Positions 16,921-26,670 of a stretch of 64,000 bases of DNA are shown one piece after another (position 1 is the first letter of the stretch; each line of letters begins with the position of its first letter). The DNA is taken from contig JAITLQ010000018.1 in assembly GCA_031277795.1 (NCBI GenBank), positions 186,001 to 250,000 on the forward strand, read 5' to 3'. This DNA comes from Arthrobacter sp. GTDB lineage: Bacteria; Actinomycetota; Actinomycetes; Actinomycetales; Micrococcaceae. The translations under genes and the position numbers were made by a program. The notes beneath the pieces were generated by a model. That model saw only the letters and a list, made by a program, of their open reading frames with translations. It ran no database searches and was not told the DNA's origin.

Positions 16921-18488
16921 TGCTTCCCGCCTACCTTGGGTCGGTGGTGCGAGCGGCGGAGGCGCCGGCCATCGCGGCGGCCGCTGCCGTGGGCGATCCG
17001 GATCGCTACATTTCCCGGGCGGGGCACGGGCTCGCGGCGCTGATCCTGCGACACCTGGGGGCTGCGGGGATGCCCGCGCCCCACGTGCCCGGGGCTCTCG
17101 CGCCGCGCGCGGAGGTGCTGGCGCTGGCCGGCACCGGGGTGCGGGGGCGGCGCATCGTGGCGGCGGTGGGGCCGGGCAACAACGGTGCGGACGGACTGGC
17201 CGCCCTGGCCCTGCTGGCGCGGCGAGGGGCTCACGCCACGGCGGTGCTGCTGACCGATCGGCATCACAACGCGGCCGCGGGTCGGCTCAAGACGGCCGGC
17301 GGGCGCGTGCTGGCGAGCGGCTCGGCCGAGGCCGCCCGCGCCGTCTCCCGCGCCGACGTGGTCATCGACGCCGCCCTCGGCACCGGGGCGAGCGGCGGCC
17401 TGCCGTGGGACGAGGCAGGCCGCGTCCCTCCCGCCGCGTGGCGCCTCGCGTGCGATGTCCCCTCCGGCCTCGACGCCGATGCGGGCGGCGCGGACGAGCA
17501 CGTGCCGCGGGCCGACACCACCGTCACCTTCGGGGCGCTCAAGACGGGGCTGCTGCTCGGCGCCGGCCGGGCGCTCGCCGGGGCGGTGCACCTCGTGGAG
17601 CTGCCCGGCCTGCTCGACCCGGCTCTCCTCGGTGAGCCGGCCCTGAGCGTCCTCGGGGAGACCGAGGCCATGGACAGCGTGCTGTCACCCCGGCCGGGCG
17701 ATCACAAGTACACCCACGGGGTGCTCGGGCTCGTGGCCGGCTCGCCCGCCTATCCGGGGGCCGCGGTGCTGGCCGCCCACGCGGCGCTCGCAACGGGCGT
17801 GGGGATGCTCACGGCCTTCACCCGCGGCACGGCCCGCCTCACCTTCACGGGCGCCGTGCCGGAGGCTGTCGTAGCGCGGCGCGGGGACGCCCCGGACGGG
17901 CCGGCCGCCGCCAAGGTCGCCGCGTGGCTCGTGGGGCCGGGCCTCGGGGAGGAGCCGGAGGACCTCTCGGCCGCCCGGCGCGTGCTCGCCACGGCGCTGC
18001 CCGCCGTGGTCGACGCCTCGGCGCTCGCCGTGGTGGACCCCGCCGCCTCCCACGCACCCTGGATCCTCACCCCGCACGCCGGCGAGCTGCGGGCCGTTGC
18101 CCGGCGCCTCGGCGCCGACTGGCCCGATCCCCTGACCCGGCCGCTGGCCGCGGCGACCGCCGCAGCGAGGGAACTGGGCGCCGTCGTGCTCTTGAAGGGC
18201 TCGACGACCCTCGTCGCCGCCCCGGACGGGACGGTGCTGGCCGCCTGCTCGGCGGGACCCAAGCTCGCGGTGGCGGGCAGCGGCGACACCCTCGCCGGGC
18301 TGCTCGGCGCGTTGCTGGCCACCCACGCCGCGCGGGCCACGGCAGAGGGGCGCGCGCTGGGAGCGCACGAGCTTCAGCGCCTCGCGGCCGCCGGCGCGGT
18401 GTTGCACGGGCTGTCCGCCCGTCACGCACCCGGACGCGGTGCCGAGCCGCTCGCGGCGGGGCTGCGGGCCGTGCTGGGCGGGCCCTGA
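16920..18488 (+). CDS. nnr: Bifunctional NAD(P)H-hydrate epimerase / ADP-dependent dehydratase
   Basis: The 522-aa protein has two domains. Residues about 1-225 are YjeF_N epimerase, with GPGNNGADGLAALALLARRG and the CDVPSGLDAD segment. Residues about 255-522 are the ribokinase-like dehydratase, with HKYTHGVLGLVAGS, GPGLG, the ILTPHAGEL segment and catalytic AGSGDTLAGLLGA. It repairs damaged NAD(P)H (NADHX). The start ATG 16920 overlaps the acpS stop. It has the normal length for the fused bacterial enzyme. A hairpin lies in the gap before the next gene. Confidence 0.93.
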   Translation: MLPAYLGSVVRAAEAPAIAAAAAVGDPDRYISRAGHGLAALILRHLGAAGMPAPHVPGALAPRAEVLALAGTGVRGRRIVAAVGPGNNGADGLAALALLARRGAHATAVLLTDRHHNAAAGRLKTAGGRVLASGSAEAARAVSRADVVIDAALGTGASGGLPWDEAGRVPPAAWRLACDVPSGLDADAGGADEHVPRADTTVTFGALKTGLLLGAGRALAGAVHLVELPGLLDPALLGEPALSVLGETEAMDSVLSPRPGDHKYTHGVLGLVAGSPAYPGAAVLAAHAALATGVGMLTAFTRGTARLTFTGAVPEAVVARRGDAPDGPAAAKVAAWLVGPGLGEEPEDLSAARRVLATALPAVVDASALAVVDPAASHAPWILTPHAGELRAVARRLGADWPDPLTRPLAAATAAARELGAVVLLKGSTTLVAAPDGTVLAACSAGPKLAVAGSGDTLAGLLGALLATHAARATAEGRALGAHELQRLAAAGAVLHGLSARHAPGRGAEPLAAGLRAVLGGP

Positions 18489-18502
18489 GACGTATGCTGG
18501 AA

Positions 18503-18531
18503 CTTCGCGCGCCCCACGCCGGCGCGCGAAG
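18503..18531 (+). terminator. Hairpin between nnr and the teichoic acid gene
   Basis: There is an 11-bp stem CTTCGCGCGCC/GGCGCGCGAAG with a 7-nt loop, 15 nt after the nnr stop. A possible -10, TATGCT (18493-18498), lies just before it. The hairpin may instead be the 5' end of the next transcript. A second small palindrome, GCGCCGGAACCGGCGC, lies at 18539-18554. Confidence 0.45.
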
Positions 18532-18604
18532 GATTCACGCGCCGGAACCGGCGCCACCCACCGCGCAGCGCCAGCGCCAACGCCGAGGAGACGGACGAAC
18601 ACCC

Positions 18605-21001
18605 GTGGCCACTCGCTTCACCTTCGCCGGGGGCAACCTCTCAAAGCTCGCCAGGCTGCCGCTGTATGTGCTCGCCCGCCCGGCCCAATGGCTCACCCCG
18701 CGCAGCCGGCGCGAGTGGGTCTTCGGCTCCGGTGCCGGGCTCTCCCAGGGGGCCTGGGAGCTCTGGCAAGAGGTCTCCAAGCGTGAGCCTCGCTCCCGCA
18801 TCACGTGGCTCGTCTCCACCGAGGCCCAGGCGGAGCAGGCCACGGACGCCGGCGTCGACTTCGTCGAGAAGGAGAGCTGGGCCGGCTTCTGGCGCACCCT
18901 GCGCGCCGGCACCGTGGTGGTCACGCACGGCCTGGGCGACGTCAACCGCTACGGTTCGGGCGGGGCCTTCCTGGTCCAGCTCTGGCACGGCATCCCCCTG
19001 AAGCGCATCCACCTCGACTCGCCGGCGACCTTTGCGTTGGGCGGGCGGCTGCCGGCGGTCGCCGGGCGCCTGCTGCGCGGCATGTACCGGCTCTCCACCC
19101 GCGCCATCAGCCTCTTCCCCGTGCCATCGCAGCTCGTCGGCTCGCGGATCGCGAGCGCGTTCGGCCTTGACCCCTCCCGCATCGCCGTGACGGGGGACCC
19201 CCGCGACGAGGCGCTCGTGGCGGGCGACGCCGCCTCGCGGCGGGCCGCGGCACTGCGCGTCCTGGTGGGCGCCGGCGTGCTGGCGGGCGAGGACCGCGAG
19301 CGCTCGCTGATCCTCTTTGCCCCCACGTGGCGCGACGGCGAGGAGGACCCGACGGTCCCCACGGCCGCCGAGTGCGACGCCCTGCAGGCGCTCGCCGAGC
19401 GCCTCGACGCCCTGATCCTCTTCCGCCCCCACCCGTTGGGAGTCGGCGCCTACCGCAAGGCCATCGCGGGGGCCTCGCGCCTGCGCATGGTGAGCTCGGA
19501 GGCGGTGGCCGACGTCAACGCCGTCCTGGGCGCCGTGGACGCGCTCGTCACCGACTACTCCTCCGTGGCGCTTGACTACTCCCTCTCCGGCGGGCACATC
19601 GTGTGGTTCGCACCGGATCGGGTCAGCTACGAAGCGAGCCGCGGCCTCTACGAGGACTACTCGCTCACCACGGGCGGCCACGAGGAGGACTGGGCCGGCG
19701 TGGCGACGCGCCTGCGGCTGCTGCTCGGCGCAGACGCCCCGGCGGCGGCGGCATCGCTCGCCGCGACGCGGGCACTGCGCGATCGCTTCTTCGACGTGCT
19801 CGAACCGGGTGCGCCGGCCCGCGTCTACGAGGAAATCCTCGCCCGCCGCACGCGGCGCGGCACGGTGCACGACGGCGCGCGGGGCCGGGGAGGGGCGCCC
19901 TCCTCCCGCGCGGGGGAAGCGGCGGCGGCCGCCGTGAGCCAGGCCGGCCCGACCGTGTTCTTCGAGAGCTTCTACGGCCGCAGGGCCAACGACAACCCGG
20001 CGGGGATCGACACCGCCCTGGCCCGGCTGCGCCCCGATGTGCGCCGCGTGTGGTCCGTGGCCAAGGACGGCGTCGACGTCCCGGCCGGCGGCATCGCCGT
20101 GCTGGAGGGCTCGCCTGCCTGGGCCGAGGAACGCCGGCGGGCCACGGCCTTCGTGGTCAACGACTGGCTGCGGACGCCCGTTCCGCGCCCGCGCGAGCAG
20201 TGGGTGCTGCAGACGTGGCACGGCACGCCGCTCAAGCGGCTCGCGCTCGGGCGCCCCAACGTGCGGCTGCGCACGCGCGCCGCGATCCTCAAGCAGACGA
20301 GGCGCTGGGACGCACTCCTGAGCCAGAGCCCCTTCTGTGGGGCGGTGCTCGCGGGGGACTACGCCTACCGCGGCCCGGTGTGGGACACGGGTTACCCGCG
20401 CAACGACGAGATGGTGCGCTCCACCAAGGAGGTGGCCCGCGCCGCGCTCGGGCTGGATCCCGGCGCGCGCGTGGTGCTTTACGCGCCCACCTGGCGCGAT
20501 GACGGCAGCGTGGTGCTCGACGGCGCGGGGCTGGCCCGGCTGTGTGCCTCCTTGGGCGCGGGCACGACGTTGTTGGTGCGGGCCCACTCCCGCGTGACCG
20601 CCGGCTTCGAGGGGGCCGAGGGCGTGCTCGACGTCTCGGAGCACGGGGACCTCGGGGGCCTGCTGCGCGCCTCGGACGCGCTCATCACCGACTACTCCTC
20701 GGTGATGTTCGATGCCGCGGCGATCTCCCTGCCGCTCGTCTTCTTCGTGCCGGACCTGGAGGCGTACCGCGACGAACAGCGCGGCTTCACCTTCGATCTC
20801 GAGGCACAGGCGCCCGGCCCGCTCGTGCGCGAGTCGGGCGAGTTGGCCGCCGCCGTCGACGAGGTGCTGGGGCAGCCGGAGCGCTTTGCTTCCGCCTACG
20901 ACGCCTGGCGCGCGAGCTACACGCCGTGGGACGACGGCGGCGCCGGTGAGCGCGTGGTGCGCCGCATGGAGGCCGAGGGCTTCCTGCCGCCCGCGGCCTG
21001 A
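18605..21001 (+). CDS. CDP-glycerol glycerophosphotransferase with two tandem catalytic domains
   Basis: The protein is 798 aa from GTG 18605. It contains two copies of the Glyphos_transf (TagF/TagB-type) domain. Copy 1 (about residues 60-410) has LWHGIPLKRIHLD and VTDYSSVALDY near residue 315. Copy 2 (about 440-795) has TWHGTPLKRLALG and ITDYSSVMFDAA near residue 695. Each copy also has an APTWRD motif. Such enzymes add glycerol-phosphate from CDP-glycerol to wall teichoic acid or a related polymer at the inner membrane face. Two domains may prime and extend, or act on different acceptors. No CDP-glycerol synthase (TagD) is in the window. A GGAGA sequence about 13 nt upstream is a weak ribosome site. 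Confidence 0.9.
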   Translation: MATRFTFAGGNLSKLARLPLYVLARPAQWLTPRSRREWVFGSGAGLSQGAWELWQEVSKREPRSRITWLVSTEAQAEQATDAGVDFVEKESWAGFWRTLRAGTVVVTHGLGDVNRYGSGGAFLVQLWHGIPLKRIHLDSPATFALGGRLPAVAGRLLRGMYRLSTRAISLFPVPSQLVGSRIASAFGLDPSRIAVTGDPRDEALVAGDAASRRAAALRVLVGAGVLAGEDRERSLILFAPTWRDGEEDPTVPTAAECDALQALAERLDALILFRPHPLGVGAYRKAIAGASRLRMVSSEAVADVNAVLGAVDALVTDYSSVALDYSLSGGHIVWFAPDRVSYEASRGLYEDYSLTTGGHEEDWAGVATRLRLLLGADAPAAAASLAATRALRDRFFDVLEPGAPARVYEEILARRTRRGTVHDGARGRGGAPSSRAGEAAAAAVSQAGPTVFFESFYGRRANDNPAGIDTALARLRPDVRRVWSVAKDGVDVPAGGIAVLEGSPAWAEERRRATAFVVNDWLRTPVPRPREQWVLQTWHGTPLKRLALGRPNVRLRTRAAILKQTRRWDALLSQSPFCGAVLAGDYAYRGPVWDTGYPRNDEMVRSTKEVARAALGLDPGARVVLYAPTWRDDGSVVLDGAGLARLCASLGAGTTLLVRAHSRVTAGFEGAEGVLDVSEHGDLGGLLRASDALITDYSSVMFDAAAISLPLVFFVPDLEAYRDEQRGFTFDLEAQAPGPLVRESGELAAAVDEVLGQPERFASAYDAWRASYTPWDDGGAGERVVRRMEAEGFLPPAA

Positions 21002-21031
21002 GGGCCCGGGGCCGCTTGCGCCCGGCCTTGG

Positions 21032-22213
21032 CTAGCCGGCGCTGCGGATGCGCGAGGTGTCCACCGTGCCCTCGCCCTTGGTGACCACGCCGCGCAGGAA
21101 GCCCGTGCCCCAGTACACGTGCATCGTGAGCAGCACGGCGGGGACCAAGAGGCGCACGCGGGGGGACACGGCGTCCTTGGCCGTGAGCGCGGCCCCGAGC
21201 AACACGAACGCATACATCAGCACGGGCACGTACACGAGGCTCGCGACCGCGGCGGCGATCCCGTGCAGCACGCCCGTGAGCTGCAGGACGCCCACGATGA
21301 CGGCCAGCGCCAGGAGCACCACGAGCAGCGGCGGAGCGAAGTAGCGCAGGGAGTTCTTGGCGCCCAGGCGCCGCACGAGATCCCCTCGCCACACGCCCGT
21401 GGCGTGGAACTGGCGGGCCAGGGCGCCCCAGGACGCGCGCGGCCAGTAGGTCACGCGCAACTGCGGATCGAACCAGACGAGGTGCCCGGCCTCGCGCAGG
21501 CGCAGGTTGAGCTCCCAGTCCTCGCCGCGGGCGATGCTCTCGTCGAAGAGCCCCACGGCCTCGAGCGGCTCGCGCCGGAAGACGCCGAGGTAGGCGGACT
21601 CTGCCGGCCCCTCCGCGCCGTGCCCGTGGTAGGCGCCGCCGCCGAGCCCGGCCCGCGAGTTGTAGCCAACGGCGATGGCGCTCTGCACTGGAGTGCGCCC
21701 CTTGGCGCTCATGATGCCGCCCACGTTGGCCGCACCCGTGCGCAGGAGCGTGGCCACCGCTGCGCGCGTGTAGCCCTCGGAGAGGGTGGCGTGCGCATCG
21801 ACCCGCACCACGATGGGGTGCGCCGAGGCACGAATGGCCAGGTTCAGGCCCCGGGAGATGTTTGGCTCAGGGTTGTGCACGGTGTGGATGCGGGGGTCCT
21901 CCGCGCTTAGCTCGGCGGCGATGCGGTCGGTGGCATCGTGCGAGGGGCCAAGGGAAAGGACCACCTCCGTCTCGCCTGGGTAGTCCTGGGTCAGGATCGC
22001 TTGGACGGCCTCGCGCAGATCGCGTTCCTCGTTCAGCACCGGCATGACGTAACTCACGGCGGGCCAGGCCGCCTCCTCCGGCGGGTGTGCGTCCCCGTCC
22101 GGCCCGAGCGGCCGCCGCGCCGCATCGTCGCCCCCGCTGCGGTGGCCGGCTCCCGCGTCCTCGCTGGGATGCGAGTGCTCAGGGTGGTGCGGCGGCAAAG
22201 CGGGGGAGGGCAT
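21032..22213 (-). CDS. Family 2 glycosyltransferase, membrane-anchored
   Basis: The 393-aa protein has a Pro/His-rich N-terminus (about 50 residues) followed by a GT-A domain beginning SYVMPVLNEERDLREAVQAIL. The nucleotide-metal motif is VRVDAHATL (DxD-like DAH), and GEDWELNLRLREAGHLVWFD is the acceptor-side ED motif. It ends with three or four membrane spans. This architecture is common for polyprenyl-linked or exopolysaccharide sugar transferases. Donor and acceptor are unknown. ATG 22213 is preferred over ATG 22222 because CAGAAT lies 7 nt before it. It converges with the teichoic acid gene 30 nt away, and together they look like a cell-envelope pair. Confidence 0.85.
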   Translation of the reverse strand: MPSPALPPHHPEHSHPSEDAGAGHRSGGDDAARRPLGPDGDAHPPEEAAWPAVSYVMPVLNEERDLREAVQAILTQDYPGETEVVLSLGPSHDATDRIAAELSAEDPRIHTVHNPEPNISRGLNLAIRASAHPIVVRVDAHATLSEGYTRAAVATLLRTGAANVGGIMSAKGRTPVQSAIAVGYNSRAGLGGGAYHGHGAEGPAESAYLGVFRREPLEAVGLFDESIARGEDWELNLRLREAGHLVWFDPQLRVTYWPRASWGALARQFHATGVWRGDLVRRLGAKNSLRYFAPPLLVVLLALAVIVGVLQLTGVLHGIAAAVASLVYVPVLMYAFVLLGAALTAKDAVSPRVRLLVPAVLLTMHVYWGTGFLRGVVTKGEGTVDTSRIRSAG

Positions 22214-22331
22214 GAAGAGCATTCTGCCACGCAGGCCCGCGGCGCCGGGCGGGAGGCGTGCGGGCTCGCATGAACCCGCCGGGCGCCGTCGCGCACCGCA
22301 CCGCGGGCGGGGTGCGGGGAGGCGGCGGGTC

Positions 22332-22347
22332 TAGGGTGGTGCCCGTG
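22332..22347 (+). promoter_or_regulatory. Leaderless-type promoter of alr
   Basis: TAGGGT (22332-22337) precedes GTG 22345 by 7 nt. This supports the GTG over the longer in-frame start at 22258. Confidence 0.55.
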
Positions 22348-23532
22348 CATCACCCAGACTTGACCCCCGGAGGCGCCGAGCGCGTCGCCACCATCGACCT
22401 CGACGCGATCGAGCACAACGTGCGCACCATCGCCGCGCTGGTCGCTCCCGCGCGCGTCATGGCCGTCGTCAAGGCCGACGCCTACGGGCACGGCGCCGTG
22501 CCGGTGGCCCGCGCAGCCCTCCGGGCCGGCGCCGCGTTCCTGGGGGCCGTCCACGTCTCCGAGGCACTGGCCCTGCGCGCCGCCGGGATTCAAGCCCCCA
22601 TCCTGTCGTGGCTGCACACCTCCTCCACCGACTTCCCCGCGGCGCTCGCCGCCGGCGTGGAGCTGGGCGTCTCCGGCTGGGAGCTCGAGCCGATCGCCGC
22701 GGCGGCCAAGGCGGCCGGCACGCAGGCCCGCATCCACCTGAAGATCGACACCGGCCTGGGGCGCAACGGCTGCCCCGCCGACCTCTGGCCGGCGCTCACG
22801 GAGCACGCCGCGCGGCTCGAAGCGGAGGGTTTGGTGCGCGTGGTCGGCCTCTTCTCCCACTTCTCGGTGGCGGACGAACCGCAGCGGCCGGAGACCGCGC
22901 AGCAGCTCGAGGCGTTCGAGGCGGCGCTGGCGATCGCCGAGGCCGCCGGGCTGAGTCCGGAGCTGCGCCACATCGCCAACACCCCCGGCCTGCTCACCCG
23001 TCCGGATGCGCGCTACGACATGGTGCGCTTGGGCCTCGGGCTCTACGGCCTCTCGCCCCTGGAGGGCGTCACGTCGGAGGAGCTGGGGCTGCGTCCCGCC
23101 ATGCGCCTCTCGTGCCTTGTGGCGGCCGCCAAGCGCGTCCCGGCCGGGCAGGGCGTTTCCTACGGCCTGCGCTGGCGGAGCGAGGAGCCCACCACGCTCG
23201 GCCTCATCCCGCTCGGCTACGCGGACGGCATCCCGCGCATCGCCGAGGACGCGCCGGTGCTCGTGGGCGGACGGATCGTGCGCAGCGTGGGCCGGGTCGC
23301 CATGGACCAATTCGTGGTCGACCTCGGCCCCGACGCGGACCCGGCGGATGTGGTCGCCACCGAGGCGGTGCTCTTCGGCGCCGACGGCGAGCCGGCCGTG
23401 GAGGACTGGGCCGCCGCCGCCTCCACGCTGAACTACGAGATCGTCACACGGATCTCGCCGCGCGTCCCCCGGGCCTACGTGGGCGCCCACGCCGAGGCCG
23501 ATGCCAGCCAGACCCCGGGAGCCGGCGCGTGA
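22345..23532 (+). CDS. alr: Alanine racemase
   Basis: The 395-aa PLP enzyme has Lys43 in VVKADAYGHG, which forms the internal aldimine. The catalytic Tyr is at about 273 in GVSYGLRW, and GRVAMDQFVVDLG lies in the C-terminal beta domain. It makes D-alanine for peptidoglycan. D-alanylation of teichoic acid would use the same product, and a teichoic acid gene lies 1.3 kb away. Its stop overlaps the GTG of tsaE (GTGA), so the pair is translationally coupled, a common actinobacterial order. Confidence 0.96.
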   Translation: MHHPDLTPGGAERVATIDLDAIEHNVRTIAALVAPARVMAVVKADAYGHGAVPVARAALRAGAAFLGAVHVSEALALRAAGIQAPILSWLHTSSTDFPAALAAGVELGVSGWELEPIAAAAKAAGTQARIHLKIDTGLGRNGCPADLWPALTEHAARLEAEGLVRVVGLFSHFSVADEPQRPETAQQLEAFEAALAIAEAAGLSPELRHIANTPGLLTRPDARYDMVRLGLGLYGLSPLEGVTSEELGLRPAMRLSCLVAAAKRVPAGQGVSYGLRWRSEEPTTLGLIPLGYADGIPRIAEDAPVLVGGRIVRSVGRVAMDQFVVDLGPDADPADVVATEAVLFGADGEPAVEDWAAAASTLNYEIVTRISPRVPRAYVGAHAEADASQTPGAGA

Positions 23533-24095
23533 GCCCCACCGAACTGACCCTGAGCCTGCCCACCGCCGCCGATACCCAGGCCGCGGCCAAGGCCCTCGCC
23601 TCGGTGTTGCGCGCCGGCGATCTGCTCCTGCTCATCGGCGAGCTCGGCGCGGGCAAGACGACCTTCACGCAGGGCCTGGGCGAGGGCCTGGGCGTGCGCG
23701 GCGGCATCATCTCGCCCACCTTCGTGCTCGCCCGCGTGCATCCCTCGCTCGTGGGCGGCCCCGAGCTGGTCCACGTCGACGCCTACCGCCTCGGCAGCGC
23801 CGGCGAGCTCGAGGACTTGGACCTCGCGGACACCATGGATCGCGCCGTGACGGTGGTGGAGTGGGGCCGCGACCGCGCGGAGGGCCTGGCCGAGTCGCGC
23901 CTCGAGATCGAGCTCGTGCGTCCCGTGGGCGGCGCCCTCGAGGCGGGGGCTCCCGCCCCGTGGGAGTCGGAGGAGCTCGAGGACGACGCGGTGGAGCGCA
24001 CCCTCACGCTGCGGGCCGTCGGCCCGCGCTGGGACGCCGCGGCCACGGCCGCCCTGGCGGCCGCGCTGGGCCTGTCGGCGGGGCAGCCAAGCTAG
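23529..24095 (+). CDS. tsaE: tRNA t6A biosynthesis ATPase TsaE
   Basis: The 188-aa P-loop protein has Walker A GELGAGKTT at residues 37-45, switch region SPTFVLAR and the VHVDAYRL motif of the TsaE/YjeE family. It is an ATPase that activates the TsaB-TsaD complex making threonylcarbamoyl-adenosine on tRNAs decoding ANN codons. The C-terminal 45 residues are an acidic extension beyond the core (ESEELEDDAVERTL). It is coupled to alr by a GTGA overlap, and tsaB and tsaD follow. Confidence 0.93.
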   Translation: MSPTELTLSLPTAADTQAAAKALASVLRAGDLLLLIGELGAGKTTFTQGLGEGLGVRGGIISPTFVLARVHPSLVGGPELVHVDAYRLGSAGELEDLDLADTMDRAVTVVEWGRDRAEGLAESRLEIELVRPVGGALEAGAPAPWESEELEDDAVERTLTLRAVGPRWDAAATAALAAALGLSAGQPS

Positions 24096-24218
24096 GCGCC
24101 CGACGTCGGGCGGCAGCCTGGCGCGTTCCTCACCCGGGGCGCGCCTCGCCCGCAGACCCCACGGGGCGCGGGCGCCGCGCGTGAGGCGGGGCACGGACGT
24201 GGCCGGGCGCCCCGGGCG

Positions 24219-24234
24219 TAAAATGTCTACCGTG
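24219..24234 (+). promoter_or_regulatory. Leaderless-type promoter of tsaB
   Basis: TAAAAT (24219-24224), the best -10 in the window, precedes GTG 24232 by 7 nt. It starts a separate tsaB-rimI-tsaD transcript, 136 nt after tsaE. Confidence 0.65.
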
Positions 24235-24897
24235 CGCCTGCTGAGTCTCGATACCTCGTCCGTGGTTTCCGTCGCCCTCCTCGAGGTCGCCGACGCCTCA
24301 GAACCCGTGATCCTCAGCGACGCGCTCGGCACCGACACGCACCGCCACGCGGAGGACCTGGTCCCCGCCGTCCGCGCGGCGCTCGCCGCCGCCGGGTGGG
24401 AGCGCCCGGACGCGATCCTCGTGGGCGAGGGCCCCGGCCCCTTCACCGGGCTGCGCGTTGGCCTGGCCAGCGCCGAGGTGCTCGCGTTCGCGTGGGGCGT
24501 GCCCGTGTACGGCCTCTGCTCGCTCGACGGCCTGGCCCAGCAACTGGCCCCGCTCGCCGGCGGCGAGTTCGTGGCCGCGCTCGATGCCCGCCGCAAGGAG
24601 CTCTACTGGGGTCGCTACGACGCGGCCGGCCGCCCGCTCGGGGGCCCGCAGGTCGGCGCCGTCGCTTCGCTTCCGCAGGGCCTGCCCGTGGCCGGCGCCG
24701 GCGCCACGGCCCGCGCCGCCGAGCTCGCGGAGGCCGGCGTCGCCGTGGCGCCAGGCACCGAAACGACCCCCGTCTCCGCCGCGCACCTGGCCCTGGCGTG
24801 GCTCGCGGCCGGCCGTCCGGAGCACGCCCCCGTGGCGCGCTACCTACGCGAGTCCGACGCCGTCGCGCCGGCCTCGCTCGCGGGCGGGGCCAAGTGA
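24232..24897 (+). CDS. tsaB: tRNA t6A biosynthesis protein TsaB
   Basis: The 221-aa actin-fold (ASKHA) protein opens [18 protein letters not shown] and contains the [19 protein letters not shown] signature. It lacks the metal ligands of TsaD and acts as its scaffold partner. GTG 24232 is favoured over the in-frame ATG 24223 because the -10 TAAAAT overlaps that ATG. The stop overlaps the rimI GTG (GTGA). Confidence 0.94.
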   Translation: MRLLSLDTSSVVSVALLEVADASEPVILSDALGTDTHRHAEDLVPAVRAALAAAGWERPDAILVGEGPGPFTGLRVGLASAEVLAFAWGVPVYGLCSLDGLAQQLAPLAGGEFVAALDARRKELYWGRYDAAGRPLGGPQVGAVASLPQGLPVAGAGATARAAELAEAGVAVAPGTETTPVSAAHLALAWLAAGRPEHAPVARYLRESDAVAPASLAGGAK

Positions 24898-25430
24898 GCG
24901 TGCGCCTGGCCGCCGCGACCCCAGCCGAGCTGGAGGGCCTGCCGCTGGGCTACTCCCTGCGCGAGATGAGCGCCGCCGACATCCCGGCCGTGCACACGCT
25001 GGAGGAGGCGCTCTTCCCCGCCGACGCCTGGCCGCTGCACCTCTTCGAGGAGGAACTGGCCCACCCAGAGTGGCGCCTGTACTGGGTCATCGAGGCGGAC
25101 GGCGAGATCGTCGCGTACGCCGGCGCGCAGTACAGCTCAGGCATGGCCGACGTGCAGACGATCGCCGTGACCCCAGCGCACGAGGGGCGCGGCCTGGGCG
25201 GCTTCCTGATGCGGCTCATGGCCGCGCGCTCGCGGGCCTGGGGAGCCACGGATCTGCTGCTCGAGGTGCGCGTCGACAACGAACGCGCGCAGGGCCTGTA
25301 CCTGCGCCACGGCTACAGCGTGATCCACACGCGCCGCGGCTACTACAACGACGGCTGCGACGCCCTCATCATGAACAAGTCACTGCTTGCGGACACCGAG
25401 CCGGAGCGCAACGAAGGAGAGAGCGCGTGA
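24894..25430 (+). CDS. rimI: Ribosomal protein S18-alanine N-acetyltransferase
   Basis: The 178-aa GNAT protein has the acetyl-CoA loop [18 protein letters not shown] (motif A), [19 protein letters not shown] (motif B), and [14 protein letters not shown] at the end, as in RimI. It acetylates the N-terminus of S18 or a related protein. It sits between tsaB and tsaD with GTGA overlaps on both sides, a frequent arrangement in bacteria. Confidence 0.93.
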   Translation: MSVRLAAATPAELEGLPLGYSLREMSAADIPAVHTLEEALFPADAWPLHLFEEELAHPEWRLYWVIEADGEIVAYAGAQYSSGMADVQTIAVTPAHEGRGLGGFLMRLMAARSRAWGATDLLLEVRVDNERAQGLYLRHGYSVIHTRRGYYNDGCDALIMNKSLLADTEPERNEGESA

Positions 25431-26503
25431 GCGCCAACGAGCCCCTGGTCCTCGGCATCGAGTCCAGCTGCGACGAGACGGGCGTGGGCGTGGTGCGCGG
25501 CACCGAGCTGCTCGCCAACGCCGTGGCCAGCTCCATGGAGGAGCACGTGCGCTTCGGCGGCGTGATCCCCGAGATCGCCTCGCGCGCGCACCTCGAGGCG
25601 CTGGTGCCCACGCTGCGCCAGGCCCTCGACACGGCCGGGGTCACGATGGACGAGGTGGACGCCATTGCCGTGACCACCGGTCCCGGCCTGGCCGGCGCCC
25701 TCATGGTGGGTGTGGCGGGCGCCAAGGCGCTCTCCCTCGCCACGGGCAAGCCGCTCTACGCCGTGAACCACCTCGTGGCGCACGTGGGGGTCGGCGTGCT
25801 CGAGGGCGGCGAGCTGCCCGCATCGCTCGGCGCGCTGCTGGTCTCCGGCGGCCACACCGAGATCCTGCGGATCGGCTCGCTCACGGGCGACGTTGAGCTG
25901 CTCGGTTCCACGATCGACGACGCGGCGGGCGAGGCCTACGACAAGGTCGCGCGCTTGCTCGGCCTGTCCTACCCTGGAGGGCCGGTCATCGACAAGCTGG
26001 CGGCCGAGGGCGATCCCAAGGCCATCCGCTTCCCGCGCGGCCTCACCCTCGGCAAGTTCATGGGCACGGCCGAGGAACCGGGCCCGCACCGCTACGACTT
26101 CTCCTTCTCCGGCCTGAAGACGGCCGTGGCGCGCTACGTCGAGGACTGCCGGGCGCGCGGGATCGAGGTACCCGTCGCCGACGTGGCCGCTTCCTTCCAG
26201 GAGGCCGTGGTGGACGTCATCACCAAGAAGGCCGTCCTTGCCTGCCAGGAGCACGGCCTCACGAACCTGCTGCTCGGCGGCGGCGTGGCGGCCAACTCGC
26301 GCCTGCGCTCGTTGCTGAGCGCGCGCTGCGCCTCCGCCGGGATCGGCCTGCGGATTCCGCGCCCCGGCCTGTGCACGGACAACGGCGCCATGATCGCCGC
26401 CCTCGGCGCCCAGCTCGTCGCCGCCGGCGTGCAGCCCACCGGGACCGAGTTCGGGACGGACACGGGCCTGCCGCCCTCGATCGTGTCGCTTCCGGCCGCC
26501 TGA
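25427..26503 (+). CDS. tsaD: tRNA N6-adenosine threonylcarbamoyltransferase
   Basis: The 358-aa ASKHA protein has [15 protein letters not shown] at the start and the HxxxH metal motif as HLVAH near residue 115. Further on are [33 protein letters not shown] and the [11 protein letters not shown] nucleotide loop. It transfers the threonylcarbamoyl group to A37 of tRNA together with TsaB and TsaE. It starts at a GTG overlapping the rimI stop. The operon ends at a region of GC-rich hairpins before the convergent ligase gene. Confidence 0.96.
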   Translation: MSANEPLVLGIESSCDETGVGVVRGTELLANAVASSMEEHVRFGGVIPEIASRAHLEALVPTLRQALDTAGVTMDEVDAIAVTTGPGLAGALMVGVAGAKALSLATGKPLYAVNHLVAHVGVGVLEGGELPASLGALLVSGGHTEILRIGSLTGDVELLGSTIDDAAGEAYDKVARLLGLSYPGGPVIDKLAAEGDPKAIRFPRGLTLGKFMGTAEEPGPHRYDFSFSGLKTAVARYVEDCRARGIEVPVADVAASFQEAVVDVITKKAVLACQEHGLTNLLLGGGVAANSRLRSLLSARCASAGIGLRIPRPGLCTDNGAMIAALGAQLVAAGVQPTGTEFGTDTGLPPSIVSLPAA

Positions 26504-26670
26504 GCCGGCCGCCTGCGTTCGCTGTCCGCCCACGCTGGCCGGGGCGACCGTCAGGCGTGGAACGCGCTTTTCCGGCCGCCCGCCGTCGGGCGCTGTGGTG
26601 CGCCGCGCCAACGCGCGGGGCGCGCGGACCCGACCACCCGCCGTCGTGCGGGTCCGGCACGCCTCGCCTT

